A DNA stretch of 64,000 nucleotides. It comes from Salinicoccus roseus (lineage in GTDB: Bacteria > Bacillota > Bacilli > Staphylococcales > Salinicoccaceae). This document shows positions 49,787 to 58,115 of the stretch, piece by piece. The stretch's first letter is position 1. Each line of letters starts with the position of its first letter. The DNA is taken from contig NZ_RKQJ01000002.1 of the NCBI RefSeq assembly GCF_003814515.1, positions 310,001-374,000 on the forward strand, in the 5' to 3' direction. The notes beneath the pieces are model-generated. The model made no database searches, was not told the origin of the DNA, and saw only the letters and a program-made list of their open reading frames with translations. The position numbers and the translations under genes were made by a program.

Positions 49787-50254
49787 TCACTCCTCTGTGT
49801 AGAGAATGACATCTATCACCCTCATCAGTATATTCGCACGGAGGCGGTCACGGTATGGCAGATCGAGCATCAGAGATTCCCTCTCCAGTACTGCATCTAT
49901 GATTTTCGCTTCCTTCATTGTAATTACTTCGTTCTCCATCAGCGACTGTACGATGTGCTTGGCATTCTGCTGAGAGATGCCGTCGCCGATCAGCTGCTTC
50001 AGGCGTGCCAGATACTCGGATTTGGAGTGGGTCTCCACCTTGGTGATCCGGATGTATCCGCCGCCGCCCCTCTTGCTCTCCACGGTGTAGCCATGTTCAT
50101 TGGTGAAACGGGTCTTTATCACGTAGTTCAGCTGCGAGGGGACACAGTCGAATTTCTCTGCGATATGCGCGCGTTTTATTTCCACGACTTCACCGCCGGA
50201 TTCTTCAATCAGCTGTTTGAGGTATTGTTCGATTATATCCGACATGTTGCGCAT
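49787..50254 (-). CDS. ctsR: Transcriptional repressor CtsR
   Basis: 155 residues: an N-terminal helix-turn-helix (~5-60), the glycine-rich wing RGGGGYIRI that acts as heat sensor and holds the key arginine, and a C-terminal dimerisation domain. It represses clp genes at low temperature and is inactivated by heat or by McsB. AGGGGTG precedes the ATG. Its own operator is 13 bases upstream, so it is autoregulated. Confidence 0.97.
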   Translation of the reverse strand: MRNMSDIIEQYLKQLIEESGGEVVEIKRAHIAEKFDCVPSQLNYVIKTRFTNEHGYTVESKRGGGGYIRITKVETHSKSEYLARLKQLIGDGISQQNAKHIVQSLMENEVITMKEAKIIDAVLERESLMLDLPYRDRLRANILMRVIDVILYTEE

Positions 50255-50266
50255 TACATCACCCCT

Positions 50267-50283
50267 TTTGACCTTCTTTGACT
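50267..50283 (-). promoter_or_regulatory. CtsR operator
   Basis: On the minus strand AGTCAAAGAAGGTCAAA: a direct heptad repeat RGTCAAA with three-base spacer, the CtsR box. It lies between the -10 box and ctsR. Confidence 0.93.
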
Positions 50284-50285
50284 AA

Positions 50286-50314
50286 ATTATATATCCTATA
50301 ATCAAATATGGCAA
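50286..50314 (-). promoter_or_regulatory. Promoter of the ctsR operon
   Basis: TTGCCA (50314-50309), 17 bases, TATAAT (50291-50286) on the minus strand, immediately upstream of the CtsR operator. Confidence 0.85.
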
Positions 50315-50347
50315 ATGTAATGTTTTTTTATATCCACCCTTTATTTT

Positions 50348-50368
50348 TGTAAACGTTTGCATTATAAT
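50348..50368 (+). promoter_or_regulatory. CcpA cre-like site abutting the -10 of the nucleoside transporter
   Basis: TGTAAACGTTTGCA (50348-50361) is a near-palindrome that fits the cre consensus with one mismatch; TATAAT follows at 50363-50368. A cre over the core promoter implies glucose repression by CcpA. The -35 is poor, which is common where an activator or strong repression is used. Confidence 0.65.
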
Positions 50369-50461
50369 GAATCGGGATGATTTTGTCACATGATTACATA
50401 TACAGACAATAACGCCATGCTATATAATGAATACAACTTAATCTTTTATGAGGTGAAATTC

Positions 50462-51673
50462 TTGAATATTCTTATGGGTATCATCGGGATCGCATTCACT
50501 TTCTTCCTCGCATGGCTTGTGAGCAGCAACCGCAAGCTTGCCTTCAAAAAATGGAAGAACATTCTGATCCTGCTCGGTATACAACTGCTTTTTGCTTTCA
50601 TACTTCTTTCCACAGGCGCCGGCCAGGCCGTCATCGAATTCCTGGCAGCCGGATTCAACACGCTGCTCGGCTTTGCCGCTGAAGGTGTCGGATTCGTCAT
50701 GGGCGACCTGACGACACTCGGAGACGGTTCTCCGGCAGATGTCTTCTTCTTCAATGTACTGCTGCCGATCATCGTCATTTCGGCACTGATCGGTATTCTG
50801 CAGTTCACCAAACTGCTGCCGCTGATCATCCGCGGACTCGGCTTCCTGCTGACGAAGGTCACAGGCATGGGCTACCTTGAGTCCTACAACGGTGCGGCAT
50901 CCATGATCCTCGGTCAGTCAGAGGTCTTCATTTCACTGAAGAACCAGCTGCCACACCTTCCGAGGCACCGCCTCTATACACTATCTGCACAGGCGATGAG
51001 TTCCGTATCCCTGTCCATCGTCGGTGCCTATATGACAATGCTCGAACCACAGTATGTCGTTACGGCGATCGTACTCAACCTGTTCGGTACATATGTCATC
51101 GTCCACATCCTCAACCCGTATGAAGTGACGGATGCGGAAGATGCGGCCGATGTCGATGACAACCCGGATGCAGGCAAATCATTCTTCCAGATACTCGGGG
51201 ACTACATCATGGATGGTGCAAAAGTCGCCATGACCGTTGCAGCGATGCTGATCGGTTATATCGCACTCATCGCCATCCTGAACGAAGCGTTCCTGCTCAT
51301 CCCGGGAATGGAGATCACATTCCAGGACGTCCTCGGCTACATCTTCATGCCGATCGCATTCCTCATCGGAATCCCTTGGTCTGAAGCCCAGCAGGCGGGC
51401 AGCCTGATGGCGACGAAGCTGATTACGAATGAATTCGTCGCCATGCTCGACTATACGGGAATGGCGGACGAGTTCAGCCGCAAATCCCAGGCGATGATTT
51501 CGGTATTCCTGGTATCATTCGCCAACTTCTCAAGCATCGGCATCATTGCAGGTTCCGTCAAAGGCCTGCATGACGACAGCGGCAACAAAGTGGCCCACTT
51601 CGGCCTGAAGCTCGTATACGGTGCTTCCCTGGTCAGTGTGCTCACTGCAGCAGTCGTCGGATTCTTCGCTTAA
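50462..51673 (+). CDS. nupC: Concentrative nucleoside transporter NupC
   Basis: 403 residues from a TTG at 50462 (LNILMGIIGIAF), chosen because GAGGTGA ends six bases before it; an ATG at 50474 is the alternative. CNT family: the core motifs GQSEVFISLKNQL and the C-terminal ANFSSIGIIAGSVKGL are the nucleoside-recognition sites. Ten or so hydrophobic spans. It imports nucleosides with H+ or Na+; the cation is not decidable by eye. A cre site upstream suggests carbon-catabolite control. Confidence 0.92.
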   Translation: MNILMGIIGIAFTFFLAWLVSSNRKLAFKKWKNILILLGIQLLFAFILLSTGAGQAVIEFLAAGFNTLLGFAAEGVGFVMGDLTTLGDGSPADVFFFNVLLPIIVISALIGILQFTKLLPLIIRGLGFLLTKVTGMGYLESYNGAASMILGQSEVFISLKNQLPHLPRHRLYTLSAQAMSSVSLSIVGAYMTMLEPQYVVTAIVLNLFGTYVIVHILNPYEVTDAEDAADVDDNPDAGKSFFQILGDYIMDGAKVAMTVAAMLIGYIALIAILNEAFLLIPGMEITFQDVLGYIFMPIAFLIGIPWSEAQQAGSLMATKLITNEFVAMLDYTGMADEFSRKSQAMISVFLVSFANFSSIGIIAGSVKGLHDDSGNKVAHFGLKLVYGASLVSVLTAAVVGFFA

Positions 51674-51691
51674 AATTGATACTGTATATGT

Positions 51692-51725
51692 AGAAAGACA
51701 GGCCTCCCAGCCTGTCTTTCTTTTA
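51692..51725 (+). terminator. Terminator of nupC
   Basis: AGAAAGACAGGC / GCCTGTCTTTCTTTT with a six-base loop, 18 bases after the stop. Confidence 0.92.
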
Positions 51726-51805
51726 TGGCCGGGAACGGTTTGATTGACTTCATCCCGGGGTTTACATGATACTTCTTGATAAATCGACCATACGGAGAGA
51801 TCAAT

Positions 51806-52621
51806 ATGAGAATAGGCATCATTTCCGACCTGCATGTCGACCGCCGGCATGCACGCTACTCGATCAGTGATTTTGAACATCTGCTTGCAGACGAAGTCCA
51901 CAGAAGAAAAATTGAACTGCTCCTCATCGCCGGGGACATCTCCAGCGACTATCGCATCACCACCAACTTCATCCATTCGCTCATGGTCCGGACAGGAATC
52001 GATATCCGCTTCGTTCCCGGCAACCATGACTACTGGCAGCCGGAATCGGAGGACACCTCAAGTGCCGATATATACAGATTCTACAGGGAGCACCCTGAGA
52101 GCATGATCGCCACCCCGCTCATACTGGATGACGACTGGGCCATCGTCGGACACAGCGGCTGGTATGACTATTCCTATGCCGATGCCCGCTTCAGCAGGGA
52201 GAAGATTGCGACCGGTAAATTCTATGGCGGCACATGGCAGGATAAGGTACGGACAAGCTGGCCGATGGACGACCCTGCATTGTCGAAGACCTTTGCTGAT
52301 GCTGTTCGGCAGGATCTTGAAGAGGTCGGGGACCGCAACATCATCATGATGACCCACGTGGTGACGCACCGCAGTTTCGCCGTGCCGACACCGCATCGGC
52401 TGTTCGATTTCTACAATGCCTTCATCGGCACATCCGATTTCGACACCTTCTACAAGGAGTTCCCGATCCACTACAGTATCATGGGGCATGTCCACTTCCG
52501 CCACCAGTTTGAAGAAAATGGCATCCAATTTATATGTCCCTGCCTCGGCTACTCGCGCGAGTGGCGCACGGATGACCTTGCTGTGGAAATAAAGAATACG
52601 CTTCAAATAATTGACGTTTAG
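51806..52621 (+). CDS. Calcineurin-like metallophosphoesterase
   Basis: 271 residues from the ATG at 51806 (MRIGIISDLHVD), with ACGGAGAG upstream. All motifs of the family: DLHVD, AGDISSD, GNHDYW, a TH dyad (MMTHVVTH) and GHVHF, which together bind two metals. It hydrolyses a phosphodiester or phosphoester; the natural substrate is unknown. Cytosolic, no signal peptide. Length and motif spacing resemble the staphylococcal/bacillar YkuE-like soluble proteins more than 3',5'-cAMP phosphodiesterases. Confidence 0.9.
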   Translation: MRIGIISDLHVDRRHARYSISDFEHLLADEVHRRKIELLLIAGDISSDYRITTNFIHSLMVRTGIDIRFVPGNHDYWQPESEDTSSADIYRFYREHPESMIATPLILDDDWAIVGHSGWYDYSYADARFSREKIATGKFYGGTWQDKVRTSWPMDDPALSKTFADAVRQDLEEVGDRNIIMMTHVVTHRSFAVPTPHRLFDFYNAFIGTSDFDTFYKEFPIHYSIMGHVHFRHQFEENGIQFICPCLGYSREWRTDDLAVEIKNTLQIIDV

Positions 52622-52662
52622 TATCATAATGTTTAATCATTTGAGTAGTATAGGATAACTAA

Positions 52663-52698
52663 ACCCCCGATTTTGAACGGCTATTCAAAATCGGGGGT
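52663..52698. terminator. Bidirectional terminator
   Basis: ACCCCCGATTTTGAA / TTCAAAATCGGGGGT with a six-base loop lies between the phosphoesterase gene and the convergent membrane-protein gene. Confidence 0.9.
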
Positions 52699-52717
52699 AT
52701 ATTCTTTGCTATTCAAT

Positions 52718-53119
52718 TCATCTATTTTTGGCAATCAATTGAAGAACGAAATAATAAACTACTGTGAAAATGGCAACTGTAACGATAATGGGTATTACAT
52801 TATTGATTCCAAAAGTCATACCTATAGTATCTGAGGACGTGGGTGCGCTATTGAAGAATACAGCGCCAAAATATGCTGTCCGATACCCAAGTTCTGCACT
52901 TGAAAACAGCAATATCAAGAAACTGACTGTTAAAATAATCAAAGTCGTCACAATCGAAGCAGCTGCACTATTAATAATCCGTACTACGATTTTCATATCT
53001 AACTCCTTCTTTAGATTTACTAACCCTTGGATACTGAAATAAACAACAAAAAATAGAATATAAGAAGCAATATCAGATGAAAACAGGATAGCTACTATCA
53101 TAAGCATAATGAAAGCCAT
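52718..53119 (-). CDS. Hypothetical small membrane protein in AT-rich pocket
   Basis: A 133-residue frame with four hydrophobic spans (~2-20, 21-36, 50-75, 105-128). I do not recognise the family. The best ribosome-binding site (AAGGAGT) precedes an internal ATG at 52996, which would give a 92-residue, two-span protein (MKIVVRIINSAAASIV). The upstream part may belong to an N-terminal extension, a fused small protein or a remnant. Codon use is far more A/T-rich than in its neighbours (many ATA, AAT, TTA), which suggests transfer or weak constraint. Confidence 0.5.
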   Translation of the reverse strand: MAFIMLMIVAILFSSDIASYILFFVVYFSIQGLVNLKKELDMKIVVRIINSAAASIVTTLIILTVSFLILLFSSAELGYRTAYFGAVFFNSAPTSSDTIGMTFGINNVIPIIVTVAIFTVVYYFVLQLIAKNR

Positions 53120-53432
53120 TCACTTTAAGCATGGATTACTCCTTTGGAAAGCAGATTCTTTTTCATGCACACTTTCTCCTCCCTTAATACGAGAGCCAAC
53201 AATAAAACTAAATTATCCCATAGATTTTTCTCTGTTTAGGCAGTACGGATAATACATCTAAAAGATTACAAATTCATATTATGAAATCCAACACCTTAAA
53301 GGAAATTGTCATATTTTTTGCAGATATGAATAGTACTGATTGTCACAAGGTTACTTCGAGGAAACTATCATTCCTATTAGATATGATATGGCTTGCAGCA
53401 GTAGTGGTATATGTAAAATTAATAATTATGCC
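53120..53432. other. AT-rich intergenic stretch without a recognisable gene
   Basis: About 310 bases, much richer in A+T than the rest of the window. On the minus strand there is a strong Shine-Dalgarno (GGGAGGAG) before a 12-codon frame at about 53144-53182 (MKKNLLSKGV) and a second (AAAGGAG) before an 18-codon frame at 53132-53076. Neither resembles a known product. No tRNA, repeat or transposase trace was found. Confidence 0.5.
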
Positions 53433-53471
53433 TAATTAAAATAAAATGACCTTAACCAAGTTAAGGTCATT
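53433..53471 (-). terminator. Terminator of the yerC-like regulator gene
   Basis: AATGACCTTAAC-TTG-GTTAAGGTCATT followed by TTATTTTAATT on the minus strand, overlapping the stop codon region. Confidence 0.88.
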
Positions 53472-53758
53472 CAGTCCATCCTGTCGATGATCATATGATA
53501 CCCGTCGCTGCCGTAGTCCAGGCAGCGCTTGACCCGGGACACCGTAGCGCTCGAGGCACCTGTTTCATTCTGGACCTTCGAGTACGTCTGCCCCTCCTTT
53601 ATCATCTTCGCCACCTGGAAACGCTGCTTCAGTGAAACCAATTCATTTGTGGTGCAGAGGTCATCGAAAAAGTGATGGCATTCCTCAACCGTTTCAAGCT
53701 TCAATATACCTTCGAAGAGGTCATCAAGCTCCTTGCCTCTCAGTTTGTCTATCTGCAT
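53471..53758 (-). CDS. yerC: TrpR-family regulator YerC/HisR
   Basis: 95 residues, all helical, with the TrpR-type helix-turn-helix GQTYSKVQNETGASSATVSRVKRCL split over residues ~55-78. Homologues in Bacillales are predicted repressors of histidine biosynthesis. Here the gene is divergent from a full his operon, and two matching palindromes lie between. GGGGGGAAAC precedes the ATG. Ligand likely histidine, by inference from context. Confidence 0.88.
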   Translation of the reverse strand: MQIDKLRGKELDDLFEGILKLETVEECHHFFDDLCTTNELVSLKQRFQVAKMIKEGQTYSKVQNETGASSATVSRVKRCLDYGSDGYHMIIDRMD

Positions 53759-53796
53759 ATGTTTCCCCCCATTAATACGATTATCATATCAAATCA

Positions 53797-53812
53797 CTTT
53801 AGCGTTTTAAAG
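53797..53812. promoter_or_regulatory. Putative HisR operator 1
   Basis: CTTTA-GCGTTT-TAAAG, a 16-bp inverted repeat extended to CACTTTA...TAAAGTG. It lies near the yerC promoter, about 40 bases from its start codon, upstream of a TATGAT -10. Confidence 0.7.
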
Positions 53813-53857
53813 TGTTAAACAAAATTGTCGGAAATCTCTTGTCATCACCAATTTAAT

Positions 53858-53886
53858 TTGTTAATATCAGATTTATTGATTATTCT
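53858..53886 (+). promoter_or_regulatory. Promoter of the his operon
   Basis: TTGTTA (53858-53863), 17 bases, TATTCT (53881-53886). The -10 touches operator 2. Confidence 0.65.
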
Positions 53887-53900
53887 TTATTACGCTAAAG
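53885..53900. promoter_or_regulatory. Putative HisR operator 2
   Basis: CTTTA-TTACGC-TAAAG, the same arms and spacing as operator 1, 88 bases away centre to centre. It overlaps the his -10 and the transcription start. Confidence 0.7.
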
Positions 53901-53918
53901 CATTAAAGGAGATATGGT

Positions 53919-54722
53919 ATGAAAAATGATTTGATCATCCGACGCCTGAAATTTGCACAGGATTATACACAACTGCTTGCCGATGAAAACTATCAGCTGG
54001 TCGACATGAATATGGTGGAGCCCTTCAATATCGACGACAAGCGCCACCATTCCTCGACCATCATCTTCGAGCGCAACGAACAGCTCTTCTCTATCCGCAG
54101 CGACTGGACGCGCTCCCTGCTCAACTACAGTGAGGACTATCACCTCAGCCAGCGCTTCTTCGGGTACTTCGGCCCCGTGGTGAGGAACTACAAGACATTC
54201 CACCAGGCAGGCGTTGAACTCTACCGCCCCACTGATGAGGAGATACTGGCGAGCATCGACATGCACTTGTCGTTCGTCACAGAAGGATATGGCGAGAAGT
54301 TCCATTCGATCGTGGTCAACGATGATACGCTGCTCGACCTCTACATCGACAAGTATGACCTTGATTCCGGCATACGCAACCTGGTCCATGAAAAGAACCT
54401 GTCCGAACTCAAAAAACAGCTCGGCCAGACCCACCCGCTCTATATCCTGCTTTCGGCGAAGGTGAGCGATCAGATGGATCTTGTGAATGCCGAGTTCGGC
54501 GACAGTGACATCATGCGCTTCATCGACAGGCTGAAGCAGGCGCTTGAAGGCTACGGCATGAAATTCATTCTCGACCTGTCATTCCGATCTCCCCAGTCGT
54601 ACTACAATGGTTTCTATTTCCAGGCCTTCCTGGATCACGACTATCCGCTCCTGAGCGGCGGGGAATACAACAGTAGCGCTTTCGGCATTGCGGTAAACCT
54701 ATCTAACGGAGGATTGCTATGA
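53919..54722 (+). CDS. hisZ: ATP phosphoribosyltransferase regulatory subunit
   Basis: 267 residues. It is a class II tRNA-synthetase-like protein (HisRS paralogue) with the motif-2-like FSIRSDWTRSLL and QAGVELY, and the C-terminal SPQSYYNGFYFQAFL and LLSGGEYN. It lacks the anticodon-binding domain of HisRS. It pairs with the short HisG to form the active, histidine-inhibited enzyme. AAAGGAG precedes the ATG. First gene of the operon; overlaps hisG by four bases. The short length matches the staphylococcal HisZ. Confidence 0.93.
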   Translation: MKNDLIIRRLKFAQDYTQLLADENYQLVDMNMVEPFNIDDKRHHSSTIIFERNEQLFSIRSDWTRSLLNYSEDYHLSQRFFGYFGPVVRNYKTFHQAGVELYRPTDEEILASIDMHLSFVTEGYGEKFHSIVVNDDTLLDLYIDKYDLDSGIRNLVHEKNLSELKKQLGQTHPLYILLSAKVSDQMDLVNAEFGDSDIMRFIDRLKQALEGYGMKFILDLSFRSPQSYYNGFYFQAFLDHDYPLLSGGEYNSSAFGIAVNLSNGGLL

Positions 54723-55324
54723 TTACAGTCGCACTTACGAAAGGCCGGCTTTTCAAGGACTTTCTCAAATATATGAACGAAAATGACCTGAACAACTATA
54801 TCCGTGCCCTGGATGGCGAGACACGCTCGCTCTACACCATCGTCGACAATGTAAAATTCATCTTCGCCAAAGGGCCGGATGTCCCGACCTATGTCGAAAG
54901 CGGCGTGGCGGACCTCGGCATCGTCGGCTCCGACATCATCACCGAAGACACATTCAACATACTGAATGTCTCCCAGCTGCCGTTCGGCGACTGCCACTTC
55001 TCCGTGGCTGCCCTGCCCGACCAGGAGGAATTCAGGGTCATCGCGACGAAGTACACCAACATTGCCCATGAGTATTTCAAGAATAAGCGGCAGGATGTCT
55101 CATTGATCCACCTGAATGGCTCGGTGGAGCTTGCACCGCTGCTCGGACTCTCGGACGGCATCGTCGATATCGTCCAGACGGGCGGCACGCTCAGGGACAA
55201 TGGACTCGTCGAGCACGAGAAGATTATGGACATTCATGCACGGCTCATTGCGAACAAACGGACCTTCTATACGAAAGAGGACGAAATATATGACTTCATC
55301 AAGGAAATCGGGGTGATCGAATGA
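54719..55324 (+). CDS. hisG: ATP phosphoribosyltransferase, short form
   Basis: 201 residues, the HisGs type that needs HisZ. Catalyses ATP + PRPP to phosphoribosyl-ATP, the first histidine step. Motifs: TKGRLFKD, SGVADLGIVGSDII and the PRPP loop IVQTGGTLRDNGL. It lacks the C-terminal regulatory domain of long HisG. Start overlaps hisZ, and its stop overlaps hisD (ATGA). Confidence 0.97.
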   Translation: MITVALTKGRLFKDFLKYMNENDLNNYIRALDGETRSLYTIVDNVKFIFAKGPDVPTYVESGVADLGIVGSDIITEDTFNILNVSQLPFGDCHFSVAALPDQEEFRVIATKYTNIAHEYFKNKRQDVSLIHLNGSVELAPLLGLSDGIVDIVQTGGTLRDNGLVEHEKIMDIHARLIANKRTFYTKEDEIYDFIKEIGVIE

Positions 55325-56553
55325 ATGCCCAGGAATTCAGGGAGATATTCGACCAGAAGCGTGCCGGCACGGGGTTCGACGGCTATAAGGATGTGATGGA
55401 CATCATCGAACGCGTCCGCACGGAAGGGGATGCCGCCCTCCTGGACTACACGGAGAAGTTCGATGGCAGGAAGCCGGAATCCTTCAAAGTGCCTGCATCG
55501 GCACTCAAGGCGAGCTATGATGCCATATCCGATGAGGAGAAGACGGCGCTTGAGACGATCCGCACGCGCATCGAACGCTACCAGGAGAGCATCAAGTATG
55601 AAGACAGGGATGATGGAGAATTCCAGTACGTCTACCACCCGATCGAGAAGATCGGCGTCTATGTGCCGGGCGGTACGGCGCTCTATCCGTCAAGCGTACT
55701 GATGACCGTCGTGCCTGCGCTCGCTGCAGGCGTCAGGGAAATCCACGTCACCACCCCCACCTTCGATGAGAACAACATCACATTCGCCGCCCTCTACATA
55801 TGCGGCGTGGAGGATGTCTACACCGTCGGCGGCGCCCAGGCCATCGCCGCGCTCGCCTACGGCACGGAGTCCATTCCGAAGGTCGACAAGATCGTCGGCC
55901 CCGGCAACTACTATGTCGCCTTGGCCAAGCGCCTCCTCTTCGGCGAAGTCGGCATCGACATGATTGCAGGACCGAGTGAAATACTCATCTATGTGGACCA
56001 GGACGTCCATGTCGATGCGATCGTCTATGACCTGTTCGCCCAGGCCGAGCATGACCGGAATGCACGGACATTCCTGCTCAGTGAGGACGAAGCAGTCATA
56101 TCGGAAATCGAAGACCGCCTCGAGGAGCTGATCGATGCACAGCCGCGCAGCGAAATCATCCGTGCATCCATCAGGGACAACCATTATGCAGTCGTGGATT
56201 CCCGGGAGGCACTGCTCGATATGGTGAATCATATCGCTCCAGAGCACGTATCCATCCAGCACCGCGATGCCGACATGATCATCCGCAACATCAGGTATGC
56301 CGGTGCCGTATTCAACGGCTACTACTCCCCGGAAGCCATCGGGGACTACGCTGCAGGCCCTTCCCATGTACTGCCGACCGACCGGACGGGCAGATTCAGC
56401 CATGGGCTCAACGTGAACGACTTCATGACGAGCCATGCGGTCATCTCCCTCGGGCAGGAGACCTATACCGAAATCGCCGGACCGGCGAAGACCGTCGCGA
56501 AACGCGAACAGCTGGACGCCCACTACCAATCCCTACGGATCCGAACGGAGTGA
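55321..56553 (+). CDS. hisD: Histidinol dehydrogenase
   Basis: 410 residues. Oxidises histidinol to histidine with two NAD+. Conserved zinc and substrate segments: [43 protein letters not shown] and AGPSHVLPT. It overlaps hisG by four bases. Slightly shorter than the ~430-residue E. coli enzyme, as in staphylococci. Confidence 0.97.
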   Translation: MNAQEFREIFDQKRAGTGFDGYKDVMDIIERVRTEGDAALLDYTEKFDGRKPESFKVPASALKASYDAISDEEKTALETIRTRIERYQESIKYEDRDDGEFQYVYHPIEKIGVYVPGGTALYPSSVLMTVVPALAAGVREIHVTTPTFDENNITFAALYICGVEDVYTVGGAQAIAALAYGTESIPKVDKIVGPGNYYVALAKRLLFGEVGIDMIAGPSEILIYVDQDVHVDAIVYDLFAQAEHDRNARTFLLSEDEAVISEIEDRLEELIDAQPRSEIIRASIRDNHYAVVDSREALLDMVNHIAPEHVSIQHRDADMIIRNIRYAGAVFNGYYSPEAIGDYAAGPSHVLPTDRTGRFSHGLNVNDFMTSHAVISLGQETYTEIAGPAKTVAKREQLDAHYQSLRIRTE

Positions 56554-56557
56554 TGAA

Positions 56558-57592
56558 ATGATCCACATGGACCGCAATACAAGCCCGATCTCCCCGCTCA
56601 GTGATGCGGCGATCGCAGAAGTCGTCAAAGAAACGCACATCCATGAGTACCCGAGCAATGAAATCACACGCTTCAAACAGCTCTATGCCGACTACTACGG
56701 CATAGACAGCAGTACAGTCGAAGTCGCCAACGGCTCGGATGAGTGGATCCAGAAGGCCATCATGACGCTCGGACAGAACGGCGTCATGACACTCGCCCCG
56801 GATTTCGTGATGTACCATGAATATGCCCAACAGGTGGATGTACCTGTATATACCGTCCCCTGCAACGAAGATTTCCAGTTCGACTTTAATCAGGTCATCC
56901 GGTCTGTCGAAGAGAAGAAACCGTCCCTCTTCCTCATATCGGTGCCCCATAACCCGACAGGCCAGATGTTCGCCGACAGCGAACTGAAAGCGCTCGCCGA
57001 TGCCATGAAGGGCGTCGGCGGCTACCTCGTCCTTGATGAGGCATACTTTGAATTCGCACACGCCTACAAGCGGCCGGAAGGAAGCCACGTGCTCATCATC
57101 CGGACGCTGAGCAAGATGTTCGGCATCGCCGGACTCAGGGTCGGCATCGCCATCGCAGAAGGCGAGACATTCCGGAAGATCACCCGGCTCAACCACCCCT
57201 ACCCCGTCAATTCATTGTCGTTGAATCTGGCGAGCAGGATATTCGGGGATGGGGCGGCCCTCGATGCATTCGTGCGCTACCAGCTTGACTCGAAAGCGCG
57301 TCTTGCCGAAGCATTCAGCCAGGTATCTGGTAAAATAAACATCATCGAATCACATACGAACTTCATCTTCACATACGGCAGGCGTGCACGTTCCCTCGGT
57401 ACATACCTTCTCCAGAACGGCTACCAGCCAAGGATGTATGATGCCGCACCGCTCGGGGATGTCGTCAGATACTCGGTGATCCGGCCGGAGGACTACGACC
57501 AGATCAACCAATTAATCAAAGAATGGAGCAATCAATATGATCAAGAAGGAAAGAGCAACAAAGGAGACGAAGATCTCCATATCACTCGATGA
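56558..57592 (+). CDS. hisC: Histidinol-phosphate aminotransferase
   Basis: 344 residues from the ATG at 56558, with GGAG seven bases upstream; the frame extends further into hisD without a ribosome site. Fold type I PLP enzyme: VPHNPTGQ, LVLDEAYFEF and the Schiff-base lysine in RTLSKMFGIAGLRVG. It converts imidazole-acetol phosphate to histidinol phosphate. The last ~18 codons run 56 bases into hisB in another frame. Confidence 0.95.
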   Translation: MIHMDRNTSPISPLSDAAIAEVVKETHIHEYPSNEITRFKQLYADYYGIDSSTVEVANGSDEWIQKAIMTLGQNGVMTLAPDFVMYHEYAQQVDVPVYTVPCNEDFQFDFNQVIRSVEEKKPSLFLISVPHNPTGQMFADSELKALADAMKGVGGYLVLDEAYFEFAHAYKRPEGSHVLIIRTLSKMFGIAGLRVGIAIAEGETFRKITRLNHPYPVNSLSLNLASRIFGDGAALDAFVRYQLDSKARLAEAFSQVSGKINIIESHTNFIFTYGRRARSLGTYLLQNGYQPRMYDAAPLGDVVRYSVIRPEDYDQINQLIKEWSNQYDQEGKSNKGDEDLHITR

Positions 57593-58115
57593 CGAAAAAT
57601 CATTCAGGGAATCCTCCATTTCGACGGGAGTGGGCTTCTTCGACCATATGCTCACACTGTTCAGCTTCCACTCCGAGCTGTATCTGAATGTGGAAGCGGA
57701 TGGCGACCTTGAGGTCGATGCCCACCATACTGTAGAGGATGTCGGTATCATACTGGGCCAGATGCTGCGTGAACTCTACGTGCAAAAAGAATCCTACCAG
57801 CGCTACGGCACGACATACATCCCGATGGACGAATCCCTTGCGCGTGTAGTGCTCGACCTCTCCGGCCGGCCTCACCTGAACTTCCAGGCGGCATTCTCGA
57901 AGGAGACGGTCGGCACGTTCGACACTGAACTCGTCATGGAGTTCTTCAATGCGGTCAGCATGAACAGCCGCATGACGCTCCATATCGACCTGCTGAAGGG
58001 CGGCAACACTCATCATGAAATCGAGGCGGTCTTCAAGGCGTTCGCCCGCAGCCTGAAGGCGGCCCTCGCTCCGAGTGACGCCGGCATCCCATCTTCGAAG
58101 GGCGTCATAGAATGA
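57537..58115 (+). CDS. hisB: Imidazoleglycerol-phosphate dehydratase
   Basis: 192 residues, monofunctional. Metal-binding motifs GVGFFDHML, DAHHTVEDVG and THHEIEAVFKAFAR. Makes imidazole-acetol phosphate. The start lies 56 bases inside hisC after GGAG. No histidinol-phosphatase domain is fused; that activity must be supplied elsewhere. Confidence 0.97.
   Translation: MIKKERATKETKISISLDDEKSFRESSISTGVGFFDHMLTLFSFHSELYLNVEADGDLEVDAHHTVEDVGIILGQMLRELYVQKESYQRYGTTYIPMDESLARVVLDLSGRPHLNFQAAFSKETVGTFDTELVMEFFNAVSMNSRMTLHIDLLKGGNTHHEIEAVFKAFARSLKAALAPSDAGIPSSKGVIE

Noticed and set aside
53076-53132. 18-codon frame (MLKVNGFHYAYDSS) with a good ribosome-binding site before the orphan membrane protein
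   Set aside because: Could be a leader peptide, but nothing supports translation and it overlaps the longer frame; noted only within the AT-rich stretch.
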